64,000 nt of DNA from Lunularia cruciata (GCA_948567375.1 OX419756.1:1741001-1805000); one strand, 5' to 3'. Shown: positions 22,473 to 33,530, numbered from the stretch's first letter. Notes: generated by a model from the letters alone, not told the origin. Made by a program: numbers and translations.

Positions 22473-23000
22473 CCATTTCAGGTTCACACTGATTGGAGTA
22501 TGTTGGGGCTTGGAGCGGTGCTCACCCAACATGATGATGAGGGGAAGGAGATTGTGGTGGCCTATGCTAGTTGCTCCAACAATTCAGCGGAGGCGAAGTA
22601 TAGTTCATATGAGGGAGAGTGCTTGGCAGCAGTTTGGGCAGTAGCACATTTCCAATGTTACCTATTTGGTAACCCCTTCACTCTCATCACTGATCATCAG
22701 CCGCTGAAGTGGCTGATGGAGTCCGACAAGCTTTTAGGGAAGCTTGCACGATGGGCTCTGATTTTACAGGAGTATGATTTCACGGTTGTTCACAGACCTG
22801 GAGTGGTGAACCGTGATGCAGATGGGTTGAGTAGAAACCCATGTCCCAGCCAGCAGGATCAGACCGGAGCACGTTGGCATGGTGAGGCAGATGAGGAGAT
22901 GGTGCCAAGTTGGCATGCATCGGCCTTTTTGTGTATATTTGCAGAGGCTTTGGTGGTATCTCTCTCAGCGCATACAAGAGGAGTTATTGAGGTCACAGAT
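22473..23000 (+). pseudogene. RNase H of methyltransferase retroelement
   Basis: It degrades the RNA strand of the RNA-DNA hybrid. Motifs: VHTDWSMLGLGAVLTQ (first Asp) at 22482-22530, SSYEGECLAAVWAV (Glu) near 22610, TDHQPLKWLM (Asp) near 22690-22720, and HRPGVVNRDADGLSR (last Asp) near 22790-22830. It reads in one uninterrupted frame from 22473 into integrase until 23313. A decayed homologue of its C-terminal part is at 59762-59953 on the minus strand. Confidence 0.9.
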
Positions 23001-24131
23001 CTAGAGAGTGAAGATATTGGTACAGTTCAGCGAGACATTTATGATGATGTCTTAGTGATGGACTATCTTCGCACTGGTGTTGTGGGTGGCACAGTTGGGG
23101 CCAAGGAGAGAGACCGTGTTCTTCAGCAAGCCAGACGGTTCAGATTGGAGGGTAGACACGTTTTGTGTGTATGGGAGGATGGTAGAGTGCGAGTAGTACC
23201 ACTTCCATCACAGAGACCACAGTTGGTCCATCATGCTCATGAGGAGCTAGGACATTTTGGAGTAAAGCGTACATATAGCTTACTCCAGAGTCATTATTGG
23301 TGGCGCGGTATGTAGACCAAGGTACAACAGTTTGTTGCCAAATGTGTGGTTTGTGACCGAGTTAGAGCATCATTCAATGCTCCTATGCCACAGTTACACC
23401 CATTACCTATAATGGGATTGGGTTACCGTTGGAGTTTGGACTTCGCCGGACCTTTACCGCTGACTGTGAGACATCATTGGTATGTTTTGGTGATGGTGGA
23501 GCACTTCTCCAAGTGGATTGAGTTGGTGGCACTTCCTGACAAGTCTAGTGAAGGGACAGCTTACTCGTTCCTGGATCGAGTTCTTAGTCATTTTGGTGCA
23601 CCAGCTGAGGTTTTGACTGATCAGGGTACAAAGTTCTTGGGGGAGTTTCAGGTCTTGTGTGACAAAGCTTTGATTGATCATCGTACTACATCCCGAGATC
23701 ACCCTGAGGCAGATGGCTTAGCAGAGAGAGTGGTTCAGACGGTGAAGAGAGGATTGCAAAAGTATGGTTTGTAGAGAGGCCACTTGGGAGATTGGGATCT
23801 CCAGTTACCTTGGTTGGCCATGGGCTATCGGTTCAGCCGGCAAGCCTCCTTAGCATCTTTCTCTCCATACTTTCTACTCTATGGACAAGATCCAGATTTA
23901 CCTGCAGCCATTTGTCGAGATGCTATTGTAGTTTTGGACTTGGATGACCCCGATGTATGGATGAGTGCATGTTCTCAGCGGGCCGAGATCTTTCGAAGAG
24001 TGATGCCGATGGCCTTTGAGAACTTGGCGATTGCTCAGCATAGAGATACTTTACGCTATGCTACCATTCGAGGAGGAGGTTATAGACCCTTGATCCGTCA
24101 ATTTCATTCAGGCGACTATGTATATCTATAG
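23001..24131 (+). pseudogene. DDE integrase of methyltransferase retroelement
   Basis: It inserts the element DNA. The HHCC zinc-binding domain has HHAHEELGHFG and CVVC at about 23229-23360, interrupted by TAG 23313. Catalytic core: first Asp in WSLDFAGPL near 23432-23455, second Asp in VLTDQGTKFLG near 23612-23640, and Glu in the segment HPEADGLAERVVQ near 23700-23740. Stops TAG at 23772 and 24129. A C-terminal region GYRFSRQASLASFSPYFLLY follows. The presence of a DDE integrase argues against classification with tyrosine-recombinase (DIRS/Ngaro) elements, despite the split terminal repeats. Confidence 0.9.
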
Positions 24132-24476
24132 CAGACAGCACCGATGACACTTGATGTTTCTACAGGCCGCACTATCTTGAGAGTGCGTGAGGTTTTGCCA
24201 TCTGGAGTCCTTGTGTTAGAAGGACGTGATGGTGTTGTGTGGAAGGATCATGTGCGCAATTGTGCGCCATGCCACCTCCCAAACATTGATGGTACTATGG
24301 ACCCAAGCTTGGCACTTGTACGTGCAGGCTTGAGGTGTATGTTATGTGGCTCTTCTGGTGGAGCTGCTACTATGTTAGTGTGTGATAGTTGTTTGAGAGG
24401 ATGGCATATGGCATGTATGACTCCTCCCCTCATGGTGGTTCCTCAGGGATAGTGATTATGTCCTAGATGTACTTGA
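24132..24476 (+). pseudogene. PHD finger at the polyprotein C terminus
   Basis: After VRNCAPCHLPNIDG the frame encodes a C4HC3 PHD finger. CMLC is near 24336-24347, LVCDSCLRGWHMAC near 24376-24418, TPPL follows, and the final W-x-C-x2-C appears as two stops followed by LCPRC at 24456-24470. The first stop (TAG 24450) falls where the conserved Trp is expected. PHD fingers commonly bind the histone H3 tail. In a retroelement integrase this would plausibly replace a chromodomain for target-site choice; that role is inference. Confidence 0.85.
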
Positions 24477-24628
24477 CCTATAGCTAGTTCATTCTTTGTA
24501 TGGTATAGATTGCAGACATGCGACTAACGATGGGGCTCCATAGCACCCGGCCTCCTGATCTTTGCCCATTAGAGGGTATACCATATACTTAGAGTAGATG
24601 GCTATCTGGAGTTAGAGGGACCTAACCG

Positions 24629-24643
24629 CCAGCTAGGGGAGCG
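24629..24643 (+). other. Polypurine tract preceding segment A
   Basis: CCAGCTAGGGGAGCG lies directly before segment A (ATTGTGGCAC). The decayed minus-strand copy has CAACTAAGGGAGCT in the same place before its own segment A (58521-58535), so the tract is conserved. Its position before A, not before B, suggests reverse transcription treats A as the start of the downstream repeat. Confidence 0.7.
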
Positions 24644-24750
24644 ATTGTGGCACTTTAGAATCTATGTATGACTTATGTGTGAGTTGTGCTTCTATAGTGT
24701 ATGATGTTGACAACGATGTATGTTGTGTAGCGATGTATATACGCACAACA
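24644..24750 (+). repeat. Segment A, internal copy
   Basis: 107 bp from ATTGTGGCACTTTAG to CGCACAACA, nearly identical to 25206-25312. It follows the polypurine tract and is separated from the next B segment by GC (24751-24752). Segment A is absent after the 5' B segment. Confidence 0.9.
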
Positions 24751-24752
24751 GC

Positions 24753-25312
24753 TGTCATGCCATTTGTAGTTCCGCATCTAGCTGCTTGGACACTGGAGTT
24801 CCAGTGATAGTAGTTAGAGTTATTCTAGTAGTTTCTCAAGGACTACTTTCCAACAGTCTGATTTGGTGTTTGGGGTACTGACTTCACGGTGGGGCCCACC
24901 GTCACTTTGCACCGTTTGCACCGTCGAGTGTGCCGTCAGCGGGACCGTTAGGGTTCCAGTGTTAGCTCGAGTCCAAGGGGTATAGTTTTGAAGTGAGCTC
25001 CAGAGAGCTCACTTCTCTGATGTTGAGCCTTCGAGTTCTTGGCTATGGTAGACAGAGGCCGGCGAGTGTCACCTGGATTCTCTATGCTTGAGTGGGTGTG
25101 GCTTGACTGTAATCAGTACTCAATTGTTGGCAGTTTATAGAGTGACAGATCAAGTACTGATTTGAGTTGAGTTGAGTTGAGTTGAGAGTGTTAAGCAATC
25201 TGATTATTGTGGCACTTTAGAGTCTATGTATGACTTATGTGTGAGTTGTGCTTCTATAGTGTATGATGTTGACAGCAATGTATGTTGTGTAGCGATGTAT
25301 ATACGCACGACA
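24753..25312 (+). repeat. 3' terminal repeat, B plus A segments
   Basis: B (24753-25206) starts TGTCATGCC and A (25206-25312) ends CGCACGACA, so the unit has TG...CA ends followed by the TSD. It carries the 26-nt hairpin (24990-25015) and (GAGTT)n at about 25162-25188. A solo copy of this B-A unit is at 62747-63308. Confidence 0.9.
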
Positions 25313-25316
25313 TATG

Positions 25317-25968
25317 GCACGAGAGAGAAGATACTTGGCTCGGAGGGAGCGTTCATATGCTTTGGATGAACGTTCCCTCCAAATGACACATGTCAAGGCA
25401 GATTTATACTTGGTCTGAGATGATCAAGTGATAGAAGCGGGTGTTGGGGTTACGGACCCTATGCAATATACAGTTTTGGAGGGAGTGATTACACACCCCC
25501 TTGGGTGGGCGGCGAGTGCAACAGCAGGTCGCAAGGTCTCTAAGTATAGAGGCATGCAGCAAGGTCACCTCTTTGTCCCTCTAGCCCTAGAGTTATATGG
25601 AGCGATGGACTCGGCATTCGACACATTTGTCAAGGAGTGCACGAGAGCTTATCATGTTAAGCACCAGGGGTACCACTCTCACTCTCATACTTTGTAGTAT
25701 ATTTTAGGCAGCGTGTGTCAATTGCTCTACAGAGGGCAATGGCTGGTGCAATCTATAGGAGAGCAATCACACTAGGTGTGCTTCTTTGGATGCTCCAGTT
25801 GTTTGTAGACCATTCGACTGGCATAGCTCGGATATCTTAGGTGCAGTACGGCAGATTTCTCATACAGACTCTATTGGGGCCCAGCCTATTTTACCTTTTT
25901 TGTCCCTCCCTTCTTCGGCTTGATGGGGTCTTCCCATCCAGTCGATTCTGTACAGGGTCGCATTTTTC
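25317..25968 (+). mobile_element. RLE-type non-LTR retroelement, right half with endonuclease remnant
   Basis: This is the continuation of the copy interrupted at 15231. The frame 25428-25697 encodes the end of the restriction-like endonuclease domain: VTDPMQYTVLEGVITHP, ATAGRKVSKYRGMQQGH and FVPLALELYGAMD. Compared with the 40.3-kb copy, the catalytic-type Asp in VVDVVVTDP is lost (here EAGVGVTDP). The 3' untranslated part ends near 25968 (CTGTACAGGGTCGC), where homology with the minus-strand copy (end near 40008) stops. Confidence 0.75.
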
Positions 25969-28900
25969 CATATTTAGTGCCCTTATCAAATTTGTTTGAT
26001 GTGATCTCCAAGACTTTGCACATTTTTACATTCTGCATTTTCAAGAACCTTATTTAGCTTTTCCTTGGGTATACTATTTGATTCTATTTTCTTAGCGAAT
26101 TGAATACACATGCCATACATGTATTATGGACTAGACTAATTAGAATGTTACCAAGCGTGAGAAACGAATTGCTCAACTGAAAAATTTTAAAATTTGCACC
26201 AGTATTTGGTAACCATCTCAGAGTGTTCAATATTCAGGAGACTGAAAAAGGAACACCTATGAACCTATGAACAATGAAAAATGGAACATTTATGAGCACC
26301 TGCCTAGGTAGATCCATCCTACTGCCACGCTCGTGTCTACATCGCATCTTCTGTCAAGAGTATAGATAAAGAAAACGATTGTTCATTGTTGATTCTGGGA
26401 TACTCGAGCTCAATGTTGTCTCCTTACGCGGCAGGTCTTGAATTTTGTCTGCAGAATGTCAACACAGGCGACGGGAGGGGATAGGAAAGGGGAGAACCTG
26501 CTTACACTCTGATGGAGGTGTGTAGACATTTGGATCAAACGCGCGAAATAAAAACTTTCGAAACGTAACAAAAACCCTACGATACACGCGGCTTCATGTG
26601 CTTGGCACCAAAGTATCAAGATCGTGGGCTGTTCATTATTTTTCTAGGTTTTGTGCAGTTTACCTCTGAGCTGAAGGCGAACAATCTGTTATCTCTGGGA
26701 AGGACAGGAGGATAGTGTACAGTACATCCTATGCCAGCAAGTATCAAGCTCAGGTGAGATTGCGGAAATTTTAGTTCTTTTATGGCTTGTAAACTTTCCT
26801 CGGTATAAATTGGGCTTAGTTCCATTTTAGTTTTTGGATTATATCCGTGTGTGTTTTATGGATCTTTCTATCCTTCTTGTCGTACTGTGAGAATCAATTT
26901 GACTGTATAGTCTAAATCACTTTCTTTCCGGACTCGAGCAATCCTGCGAGACGCGTGTGGATTGGCCGACATCAACACGCACGATACACGAGAATGAGGG
27001 AGGACCGTGCCAAGCTACAGTACTTGTACAGATGAAACATAAAGTTGTACTGTACTGTGGTGTACAGGGCTTAGGTGTTCGCAACTAATCATGTTGCTAA
27101 TGAAAGTGTGTTACGAAATCCAATCAACGCTGGCTGCTGCGGCACATGTGCAGGGTGACAAAGCCGGCATGCGTGGATGGATGCAAGGAAAGGATATGCA
27201 GTATGCAATGGACTGGCCCATTCTTCGTCTCTGCCCTGCCATGTCTGTGATACCTTAAGATGGAGGGATTGGATCGACACTTCAGCAGCCAGCCGATCCA
27301 AACCAAGCTGCTGCTGCATGAAGGCGCGCGTCAGAGTAATTTTGGCATGCTGTTGGGAACTGAGAAGGTTCTTGGTATCACCTGTGGAGGAGTCTGGTTC
27401 CGGTCACTCGCTATCCCTTCACGCGTGGGCCTAGGCTGCTTAACCAACCGGTAGCCCAGTCTCGCCAGCCGTGCGCGGCAGGAAAGCAGCACGTTGCTTC
27501 TCTTCGGAATCGAAGGTATCGTATTTCCTAGAAGGCAGACAATTTGTGAATCCAATTTGCTCTGATGCGTCAAGATCTGATCGGAGTGTATAACATAACA
27601 CAGTGGTATATTTTCGCTCTACCGTACAGATTCTGTTGGTCTTCCACTTGCGCACATTTCGAAGGATAGTAGTCAAATGGCTGTCTTGAAACACCTTTTC
27701 TCATCTGGTAATGAAGAAGGTTCAAGTTGGAATGAACTTTCTCCCGAGGGTTTAATTTCAAAAGGCTTTGTTTGTTGAGGGGGTTTTCTAGTGTGCAGAT
27801 CATATCGACTATATTCAGATATCAATGACGTGGCTGATATAAACGCGATAGATTCTGCAGGCCGGAGGAGGTTGCTGGAGATGATAACCTTATGCAAGAG
27901 ACCTGGAGACAAAACGAAACTGCAAAGCGTACAAACAGACGACAAAATATGGACAAGGGGTTGATGCGCTGTGATGAGATGGGGACCAAAGAAGTGATGA
28001 AACACTTGTGATATGTTATAAAACCGAAGAAGATGTGAAATAGTTGGTTAGTAGGTTTCTTATAGAGTCATGACGGAGCAGCTTGACTAGCTGCTGAGTT
28101 GCACCATCGAGAGCTGCATAGAGAAGTGCGTGAACATGACTAGTTCTTGAAGGTCGAATTATAAAGAGGAGAGGGACCGCTTGTTTAGTTTATATACGGG
28201 GTGAGGATGGTGGCCCTTCCGTTCCATTACATTTGATTCTGGAGCCACATATGATTTCCAGAGCTCCTTGCTGCTGCTGAATGAAGGATGTGTGGCCTAC
28301 CCTGCCTTGCCCGTCACTTCGCGAAGTGGACCTCTCTCGGATGATGATAGTCGAGACGATCATCTCATCATTTGAAGTGGGTGCGTGTGTCTTGGAGAGA
28401 CGAGGAGGAGGGACGGACTTTAGTTCGGACCGATAGATTAATGTTCGCAAAGGGTGTTCACAGTAAGGACCCGATGGCACTGCACCAGTGTCCAGGAGAA
28501 GCACATCCTAAAAGAGCAAAATGTCGAGAATGTGCTAAGGACCGGATGTCACTCACAATCCAAATTATTTTGGGTGCCTGGCTTTACATGCAGTGAAAGA
28601 TGTTCCACCAACCCTCGCAGTTCCCCGTTCCTTCTCCGGCTCGCTCCGCGCTCTCAGAATTTTAATAGGCCACGAATCCCCATGTGAGCTCATCCATCGC
28701 AACCAAGTGCCTCCTTTCACTATTGTGATTCTATGGGGCCACACAAAATCACAAAGTCCAAAAAAAGACAACAATACAGACACTTCAATAAGGCAAATTC
28801 AACTCTGAGTTGGTTCATTCTAACCAACTTCCTAGTCGATAGTTTCCCATCTGCATATACCTATTATCAACTTTTTGTTGGCTGGACTTTCCCCATTACG

Positions 28901-29963
28901 TTCATTTGCACCCCTTGATGTCAAAGAAGGTCCAATCTTCTACTGCTTTCTATTTCCGTTTTCACGTCAGGGTTCACGGCTATAAATCAAACGCAACCCT
29001 TCAACCTAGGGTCTGGTGCAACTTGCATTATCAAGCACATTAAATTTCCCCACATTAAATCATGGTATCTTTCCCCTGGTGATCATTCTAAGATCCCTAT
29101 CTTTCCACTTAACCTATTTGGGTCTTGAGACTTTAAATGTCGAAAACGTACAGCCGCGGTTCAGGTCGGGCATCAAATCGAGTCTCAATCTAACCTGCCA
29201 TAATAGCTTAGAGAGCATCTGGAAATCTGCACACAATTATCGGATTGCCCACTAGGCAGCATTTTCTCCTTCTCCAGCAAAGGGAACACTTGGCTTGCTA
29301 TTAACACCATGGATGTGTACGACTCTCTATGTCAATTGTCGATCCGATTCCGAGTCGTGTCAAGTTCAATGTCCAGATGAAGAGCGAAGATAAAACTATG
29401 ACCTTGGTGGACGGATGCCAGAGGAACTCAAGGGGAATAAATATACACTTGGAGCACCTTCCACTTGGCTATTTGAACTGGAATCTGGAACGAACCTTGA
29501 ACGATTTCACTTCGACATATCATTTATGAGGTAGATTACAAGCTAAATTGGTAAACCTTTCTGCAGAGGTCCAAGAAGTCCACCTCCTCAAGATTGAAAC
29601 TGCTTATTTAAGTGTTCTTACCAAATCTTTCCCTTGATACAGAGCAAGAAATTCGAGGACTCTCACAAGTCAATACAGCATAGCATAAATCCACAGGACA
29701 CTTGGAAGATCATACTCGCTACAAATCGAGACAGGCACACATCCAATATTTGATCCTCTTTATGCATCGACTTTTACAAGATACACATATGGGCAACAAA
29801 GATTGTCTCGTAGACAGCCCTTTAACCGGCGCCTAGCTTGGAATAAGCTCCAGAGCTAGATCTTCGGAGGATTCTCATTTCTTCTGTCAAGGAGATTGTA
29901 TCAGCAGATGATTCCAATCCCACACTTTTGGTCTAGTTCCCGGTACCGCGCGAGGTCGTTGAT

Positions 29964-30365
29964 TCAGTTCTTTCTCCATTGCGCGCGGGGTTTACTGTTC
30001 TTACCTCCACTGTCAGGAGCAAAACTTAAACCTCGGTAAAAGGCCGCACGACTGCAGATCTCATCCGCTTCCGTCCACGGAACGTTGTACATTGACGTGC
30101 TAGATTCAAGAAACACTGCTCTACCGACTTTACTAACAACATCTACTACGGTAACCTTGTGTGTGAAGTATTCGCGCGCTACCGGTTGCGCCGTCTCGGC
30201 CTTGAATCCTTTTGCTTTTGCCAGTTCCACTGACAATGAAGATGGCACTTTAGAGCATTCTTGTCTAAAGTGATCTCTAACTTGTCGGAGATTTCCTACG
30301 CATAGAGAATCACTATACGCAACAGCTAGACCATAAGCAACAGGAGATTTCGCTGATATGGGCAC
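29964..30365 (-). CDS. Unidentified 133-codon open frame
   Basis: An open frame on the minus strand starting at GTG, so no initiator ATG is visible at its head. It contains AKGFKAETAQPVAREYF and VPWTEADEICSRAAFYRG. I do not recognise a family, signal peptide or membrane segment. Its length in a region of otherwise short frames makes it worth keeping, but it may be chance or one exon of a larger gene. Neighbours give no functional clue. Confidence 0.2.
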   Translation of the reverse strand: MPISAKSPVAYGLAVAYSDSLCVGNLRQVRDHFRQECSKVPSSLSVELAKAKGFKAETAQPVAREYFTHKVTVVDVVSKVGRAVFLESSTSMYNVPWTEADEICSRAAFYRGLSFAPDSGGKNSKPRAQWRKN

Positions 30366-33098
30366 TGTGACATGTGGACCTCACGTACCGTGTAACTTCA
30401 TGAGAAGTAAATCACATGAGCAACGATCCTGTATGGGTGTCCATCTCATAGTTTTTACTCTATATGCTCTCTTCTTGCCCTGTAGAACTGTCCATTGGTG
30501 ACAGTAAAGTGGACCGAATATTTCTATCATGCTCTTTTGTAAGATTCAATAGTCCGTATCTGCAAATTCAATACATTCCTGGTTGCATGAAACATAGAAA
30601 TGGGCTTACACTACCGAATGAGAAATGATGATGTCTGAAGAATTAGTCGATACAACTGGACACACATTTGACTATATACAAAACTATCGAGATCCGTGTT
30701 GCGGAAGTGAGCACCCACTAGAACATGGTGTACGGTGTATGTGATACTCACGATACATCTCCGCCATGAAGATGTATTGTGAGAGTTCGAAGTGATTACC
30801 ATTGGTTGTTTGTGGAGTAAGTATACGTATACAAATGAGGTTAAGGAAGTACTTATACGATCTATTGCTACTAATATTTTAAACTCAGTCCGCACAAGTC
30901 ACAGCAATGGTTTGCTATTACTTGGTATGGCATTGTATGTTACCATATTTAAGGGATCTATTCTAGTAACATTGCCAATATTAATTTGTGTTGTTTACCC
31001 GAACACTACCAAAGAGCAGAGTTAGAACTACACTTGATATAAAACCTCCTTGACCTAACTCACCTTACGCAATGTCAATGTCTGTAGTGAGTTTTGAAAG
31101 TGAATGAAAAAACAATCTGATTAATAATTTGGTTATGACTTGCAGTACCCCATGAGAACTTAGAAAATGAAGGTAGGAAACATTATGTCGATATAAATGA
31201 TTGTGAGCGACATAAGATGGATAACTCTTTTATTTTGCTCATATCCATCATATTATTGTCATTTTTAATCTCAACATTCCATAGACATGATCTGTGGACT
31301 ACCAACAACACTTATATTGCATCATGGTTCACGTTCTCCTATAACTGCCTACTGAGAAGGTGAAAGAAACGTTAGATTTTTCTTTAATGTGACAGATAAG
31401 AACCTGTTTTTTGTTAATTATGATAAAGGTATGAAGGCTAGTTCTAGTTCGAAATACACGTCAATTTGTTTCAAAATTTTAGATTGCACATGCAATATGT
31501 TTATTGACATGCCTATCATTACAATCACATTTCGCGGTATACTTGGCGACATTCACTGTGTTCATCAACTTCTAATGCGACTAAAGGTATACCATGCATG
31601 TAGTAATGTACTTATCACCAGTGATGTTTGAGATTACATTTACGTGCTGATTCACACATGGAGGATAGTGTTAGACTGGAAACCTAGAAGGTCTTTTAAA
31701 TCTCAGATTAATTCGTTCAAATTGTCCTCGATTTAGAACTAGAATCTCAACCACCCTCAAGCAGATTGTAAGCTTATCGAGTGATGCGCACGCGTATCAT
31801 GCATAAAATTTAGGCAATATTAGATATACTAGATTTAGTTTGGCGAAATTCATTTTATGATGGAGGGGGAGGAGGGGAGGAGTTGAGTTCCTTGCTATTC
31901 CGATACATAGCTGTGTCGCTACTGGAATTTTGGAGAGAACTTTGACTCAATTCTTCAGAAATCTTTCGTCGTTAAGCGTCTGTATGCATAACAGAAACTT
32001 CTCGAGATGTTTTGTCAAGGGTCAAGTTATATTCAAATTTTGTCAGCTTCGTAAGTGTCAAGATCCAGTGAAGTCATGGAAAGGGGAAACTAGGTACTGC
32101 ATGTTGCCCAAAGCCCCAGTTGGTATAGAGAATAACTAGCTTCCCACACTAGCGCTTGCACCGAACGAACAATAGAATAATGAACAATTAGTGGAAAGCC
32201 ACCAGGTTTGTGGATGTATCTACATATGAGAGATTTGTTCGTGCAAGATAAGAAGTTGGTTTATATTTTGGATACTATCACACGCGGTCGCCTCCTTGTT
32301 TTGGAAACTATTGCAAGAACTAGTCCTTCATTCCAACTGACTCCGGGTTCCTGCCAAATCGTTTTAATAAGAAGAGAACAACAGAGAATATATTATACAC
32401 TTTGTTACATTCTGGCTTATTGTACAGGCTCATTATTGAAATCTGAATTTCTTCGCATTAGGTAAATAGCAGAGCTTGGAAGAAGGCATTATATATTTTG
32501 CCCAAAGGATGCACCTAGGAGGCAATTCGGTATGCCCACAGACAAACTGGAGGCAGGGTTTGAATGAGAAACGTGTGTTGCTGTTTATAGGCCGCCCAGG
32601 AACCTATGGGAACCGCATTATTAATTGAAAAATGAAACGGTCGTTTGTGTGTTGGATTTCATAGGCCTACTTCCGTCACAATAGTCGACAATCGCTCTTT
32701 ATTAAGGGGTCAATGGGTCATCATGGACCTTCCATCTTTGGACAGATGATGGAGACGATTAAGCAGTAGTCGTAGTAACCACCACTAAGGTAGTAGCAGT
32801 AGGAGGATAGTGCAGCTGCAGCTGCGGCAGCAGCTTATCTGAGTGAAAATGCACTTGGGTAAGCTCGAGAATGCCTTCATTGACTGACTATAACCTGTCT
32901 GTCTCACCTGTTCATGTGAGATAGAAAGACAGTGTTGAAGATTTGCTTATAGATAGATGTACTTGAATAGGAGTTCAGAAGGGACAGATTGTGAGCTTGG
33001 AGCAGAGGTGGGGCCGGGGCTTTCTACTTAGTACGAGGAGAAGGAGGTGCAGCTGCGAATGAGAGGTTGGCGACGGATTCGTTAGGCTGTGGAGAGAG

Positions 33099-33530
33099 TT
33101 GAGACTAACTGTGGAGCAGAAGATCTTGTCCCAGTCCTGTTTCGAAAGAGGAGGTAACGCCATAAAATTTGATCACAGAGCCGCAGCAAGATTGTGGAGG
33201 ACTTCTGGACTTACTTCGCTTTGTGGCAGCAGTATCTGCGCTGGAACTCCTTTCTGTCGTCGATTTGATCGACTTTCACTCCACGTTCCCAAGGCTTCAA
33301 TCTTCACTTCTGTTCTTGTTCTCCTGGTAATCTCTCTTCCAACGGTTGAAAGACGAGGAACAGAACTTCTCAGCCGGCGTACCCATCTTCCTGATTCCAC
33401 TCTCTTCTCTCAGTCACTCTATCCCAGATTGCTATTCTCACTCGCTCACGCGCATCTTGGTGAGTTCACTGAGAGAGGACCGTCATTCTCTCTACATCGC
33501 ACCTTGCCCGCCAGCCACATTTTGATCTGA
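33099..33530 (+). other. Possible transcribed leader upstream of bHLH gene
   Basis: An open frame of 143 codons that resembles no known protein. The segment 33300-33500 is CT-rich like plant 5' leaders, with a donor-like TTG/GTGAGT near 33453 and an acceptor-like TTTGCGCAG near 33718. A further donor-like CAAG/GTAAGT lies at 35040. These could be exons of a long spliced leader of the gene at 35113. This rests on signals only; transcript evidence would be needed. Confidence 0.25.

Larger units (their letters stand above)
15231..25312 (+). mobile_element. Ty3/gypsy retroelement encoding a C5 DNA methyltransferase and PHD finger
   Basis: A 10.1-kb element flanked by a 4-bp TSD and inserted in an RLE-type non-LTR element. 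Domain order on the plus strand is gag (two zinc knuckles), protease, cytosine-C5 DNA methyltransferase, RT, RNase H, DDE integrase, PHD finger. Terminal repeats are arranged B (15231-15686), internal, A (24644-24750), GC dinucleotide, B-A (24753-25312), which is not a standard LTR layout. Most of the coding sequence stays in one frame with scattered stops and about two frameshifts, so it is recently dead or nearly so. By eye it is much richer in G+C than its surroundings. Methyltransferase-bearing Ty3 elements have been reported from charophyte algae (de Mendoza and colleagues, 2018); whether this one shares that origin is inference. Confidence 0.92.
15227..25316. repeat. 4-bp target site duplication TATG of methyltransferase retroelement
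   Basis: TATG at 15227-15230 and TATG at 25313-25316 flank the element. The empty site is visible in the homologous RLE-type element near 40640-40660 (reverse strand: gtttgctatggcacgag). It shows exactly one TATG, proving both element ends and the duplication. Confidence 0.9.

Noticed and set aside
24644..24750. A simple local tandem duplication of the LTR end
   Set aside because: The same A-2nt-B-A order with a preceding polypurine tract occurs in the old copy at 57941-58531, and the A segment is missing from the 5' repeat at the complementary breakpoint.
15231..25312. Classifying the methyltransferase element as a DIRS/Ngaro-type element because of split direct repeats
   Set aside because: It encodes a clear HHCC plus DDE integrase and creates a TSD, and no tyrosine recombinase text was found. 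Only the repeat layout is DIRS-like.
27000..28800. Possible genes in overlapping short frames on both strands
   Set aside because: No frame exceeds about 110 codons, none has family motifs and splice signals are not consistent with a model.
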